Below, piece by piece: positions 13,502-15,161 of a DNA stretch of 15,161 nt. The position numbers and the translations under genes were made by a program. This DNA is from Micrococcales bacterium (lineage in GTDB: Bacteria; Actinomycetota; Actinomycetes; S36-B12; UBA10799): positions 1-15,161 of the forward strand of contig JAHEXM010000007.1 of assembly GCA_023252115.1 (NCBI GenBank). The letters run 5' to 3'. Below the pieces are notes generated by a model. The model was not told where the DNA came from. It did not search any database and saw only the letters and a list, made by a program, of their open reading frames with translations. How positions within the stretch are numbered: position 1 is the stretch's first letter; every line of letters begins with the position of its first letter.

Positions 13502-14620
13502 ATGCCAATGAAGGTTCTTGCCGCAATGTCAGGCGGAGTCGATTCCGCGGTGGCGGCCGCCCGGGCCGTTGATGCTGGTCACGAGGTCGTTGGCGTTCAC
13601 CTCGCGCTTTCGCGGGAAGCCGGAACAGCCAGCACTGATAATCCGGCGCGAGGGCGTGGTTGTTGCACCATTGCTGACGCTGCAGATGCGCGCCGGGCAG
13701 CTGACGTCTTGGGTATTCCATTTTATGTGTGGGACATGTCCGTCGAATTCGCTGCGACGGTCCTTGATGACTTTGTCAGCGAGTACGCGGCTGGACGCAC
13801 TCCTAACCCGTGCGTGCGGTGTAACGAGGAGATCAAATTCTCGGCAGTCTTGGAACGAGGAATTGCACTTGGCTTCGATGCAGTGTGCACAGGGCACTAT
13901 GCCCGGCTGGCTACCAATCAAGAAGGTGACCACGAACTTCGGCGCGCAGTCGATATGACGAAAGACCAGTCCTACGTACTTGCCTCATTGACCGAACATC
14001 AACGTGCGCATGCAATCTTCCCGCTCGGCGACACCGACAAGTCTGCAGTGCGCGAGGAAGCCGCGCGCCGAGGTCTGCTCGTTGCAGACAAGCCTGATAG
14101 TCATGACATTTGTTTCATTCCCGATGGTGATACCGCGGGGTTTTTGCGCTCGGCTATTGGCGAGGCATCCGGGGACGTCGTCGATGCGCAAACCGGCAAC
14201 GTGTTGGGCGAGCACGACGGAGCGTTCGCGTACACCGTCGGGCAGCGTCGAGGGCTTGGTCTGACTGTGCCTGGTGACGATGGCAAGCCTCGTTACGTCG
14301 TTGGTGTTGATGCGGCAAGCAATGTGGTGACTGTCGGTCCGCCAACTCTGCTGAATGTTGACTGCATTTTGGCCGCACGGCCGAACTGGTCACAGCAGGT
14401 CGAAGTCAATTCTTCGATCGAATGCGGTGTGCAGATTCGCGCGCACGGTGAGGTAGCTGCCGCAGTGGTGCGCCCGCAAAATGATGGCGTGACGATCGAT
14501 CTTCACGAACCGATTCGTGGGGTGGCGCCCGGTCAGCTCGTCGTCTTTTACGACGGCGACCTGGTGTTGGGTGCGGCAACAATTGACCGCACGACACGAA
14601 AGTCGCAGACGACGGCCTAA
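13502..14620 (+). CDS. mnmA: tRNA-specific 2-thiouridylase MnmA
   Basis: This 372-residue cytoplasmic enzyme adenylates and thiolates U34 of tRNAs for Lys, Glu and Gln. Seen: the PP-loop SGGVDS (10-15), [14 protein letters not shown] (100-113) with catalytic Cys104 (equivalent to E. coli Cys102), CTGHYAR (129-135), DQSYVLASL (155-163), and [10 protein letters not shown] (200-209) with the second catalytic Cys204 (equivalent to Cys199). The C-terminal beta-barrel follows from about 220, with [13 protein letters not shown] at 13502 is supported by the purine-rich GTGGGGA at its upstream side; a second ATG two codons later (13508) is possible. It is co-transcribed with the cysteine desulfurase gene, which fits direct persulfide transfer. 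Its stop overlaps the stop of the convergent gene at 14617-14620, so no terminator sits between them. Confidence 0.96.
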   Translation: MPMKVLAAMSGGVDSAVAAARAVDAGHEVVGVHLALSREAGTASTDNPARGRGCCTIADAADARRAADVLGIPFYVWDMSVEFAATVLDDFVSEYAAGRTPNPCVRCNEEIKFSAVLERGIALGFDAVCTGHYARLATNQEGDHELRRAVDMTKDQSYVLASLTEHQRAHAIFPLGDTDKSAVREEAARRGLLVADKPDSHDICFIPDGDTAGFLRSAIGEASGDVVDAQTGNVLGEHDGAFAYTVGQRRGLGLTVPGDDGKPRYVVGVDAASNVVTVGPPTLLNVDCILAARPNWSQQVEVNSSIECGVQIRAHGEVAAAVVRPQNDGVTIDLHEPIRGVAPGQLVVFYDGDLVLGAATIDRTTRKSQTTA

Positions 14621-15161
14621 CGGCGAACGGGTCGAAAGATGCGGGCAACACGGTCGCTGACGTCGTAAGGCGTTGGCGATGGAAAGTGCCAATACAACGA
14701 GGTCAGTCGCAAAACCGAAGCGACGGCAATCGTGGCGAGCTGAGCAAAAATAACCGGCACGTGCAATGCGTCTAGCCACACAAATGTGCACGCCGCACCA
14801 AAAGCCGCAATGGCGTACCACTGACCAGGTCGCAAAATCGCTGGCGGATCCTTGCACAACAGGTCACGTAGCAGACCACCGCCGGTCGACGCGACTAGTC
14901 CAACGTAAACGGCCGCCGCTGCACCTAGGTTGAGTTGCAGTGCCTTGCTCGACCCGATCAGAACCCACACTCCGATGAGCAATGCATCGAGCCCGACATA
15001 GACATTCTCGAACTTCGAGGCAAAGCGGGCAAAGAAGTACCCGATGAATGCGCCAAGAACTGCGTAGGCCAGGACTGGACTGCGCGTGAGGAACGCTGGC
15101 GTTCCGTCTTCAAGGATGACGTCTCGGATGGCCCCGCCGCCAAGTCCTGTGCAAAAAGCCA
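14617..15161 (-). CDS. UPF0126/TRIC-like membrane protein, C-terminal part (5' end beyond window)
   Basis: About 180 residues are visible on the minus strand, entering from the right edge in frame without a start codon. The segment [14 protein letters not shown] near the visible start and a second copy [11 protein letters not shown] about 80 residues later are the paired GGG-x-x-RD motifs of the UPF0126 (YicG-like) family, whose members consist of two repeated three-helix units. Some are described as prokaryotic homologues of TRIC cation channels. Several hydrophobic helices surround the motifs. The visible end, rich in Arg (RIFRPVRR), should be cytoplasmic. The missing part is probably a few dozen residues, as the family is about 200-220 long. 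Its TAG stop (14617-14619) overlaps the mnmA TAA. The ion or solute carried is not known from the sequence. Confidence 0.85.
   Translation of the reverse strand, partial: AFCTGLGGGAIRDVILEDGTPAFLTRSPVLAYAVLGAFIGYFFARFASKFENVYVGLDALLIGVWVLIGSSKALQLNLGAAAAVYVGLVASTGGGLLRDLLCKDPPAILRPGQWYAIAAFGAACTFVWLDALHVPVIFAQLATIAVASVLRLTSLYWHFPSPTPYDVSDRVARIFRPVRR

Overview
The window reads as chromosomal DNA of a moderately GC-rich actinobacterium. The evidence is frequent GTG starts, several genes that look leaderless (a -10-like TAGNCT ending exactly six bases before a GTG), and the order etfB-etfA ... cysteine desulfurase-mnmA. From memory, Mycobacterium has the same framework (fixA-fixB ... iscS-trmU, Rv3029c to Rv3024c). 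I cannot name the genus. I see no phage, transposon, CRISPR, tRNA or rRNA. No gene-free stretch exceeds 300 bases; the longest is about 216 bases, before etfB.

Layout, left to right. (1) Positions 1-476, minus strand: the 5' end of a glycogen debranching enzyme gene (glgX), cut by the window edge. (2) Positions 660-2443, plus: a tight two-gene operon, a crotonase-type enoyl-CoA hydratase and a class I SAM methyltransferase. (3) Positions 2468-4590, minus: a divergent ClC-family chloride transport protein and, upstream of it, a caffeoyl-CoA-type O-methyltransferase. (4) Positions 4807-6551, plus: etfB-etfA, the electron transfer flavoprotein, behind a 12-bp perfect palindrome that overlaps a likely -10 box. 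(5) Positions 6581-12252, plus: four envelope genes. They are a polytopic membrane protein that looks like a GT-C glycosyltransferase, an MBOAT acyltransferase, a membrane-anchored SGNH (DUF459-like) protein, and a cysteine-rich lipoprotein with an RlpA-like double-psi beta-barrel signature. (6) Positions 12293-14620, plus: a class I cysteine desulfurase and mnmA, together making 2-thiouridine in tRNA. (7) Position 14617 to the right edge, minus: a UPF0126/TRIC-like membrane protein, truncated at its 5' end, whose stop codon overlaps the mnmA stop.

How the genes fit together. The hydratase and ETF point to fatty-acid or amino-acid beta-oxidation, with ETF taking electrons from acyl-CoA dehydrogenases encoded elsewhere. 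The desulfurase supplies persulfide sulfur to MnmA. The most interesting part is the envelope block lodged between the conserved etf and desulfurase-mnmA pairs. The MBOAT and SGNH pair resembles two-component O-acetylation systems for extracellular glycans, and the neighbouring GT-C-like and lipoprotein genes suggest a dedicated surface-glycan or peptidoglycan modification locus. The MBOAT gene also has a 5' leader that can be drawn as a pseudoknot hiding its own ribosome binding site.
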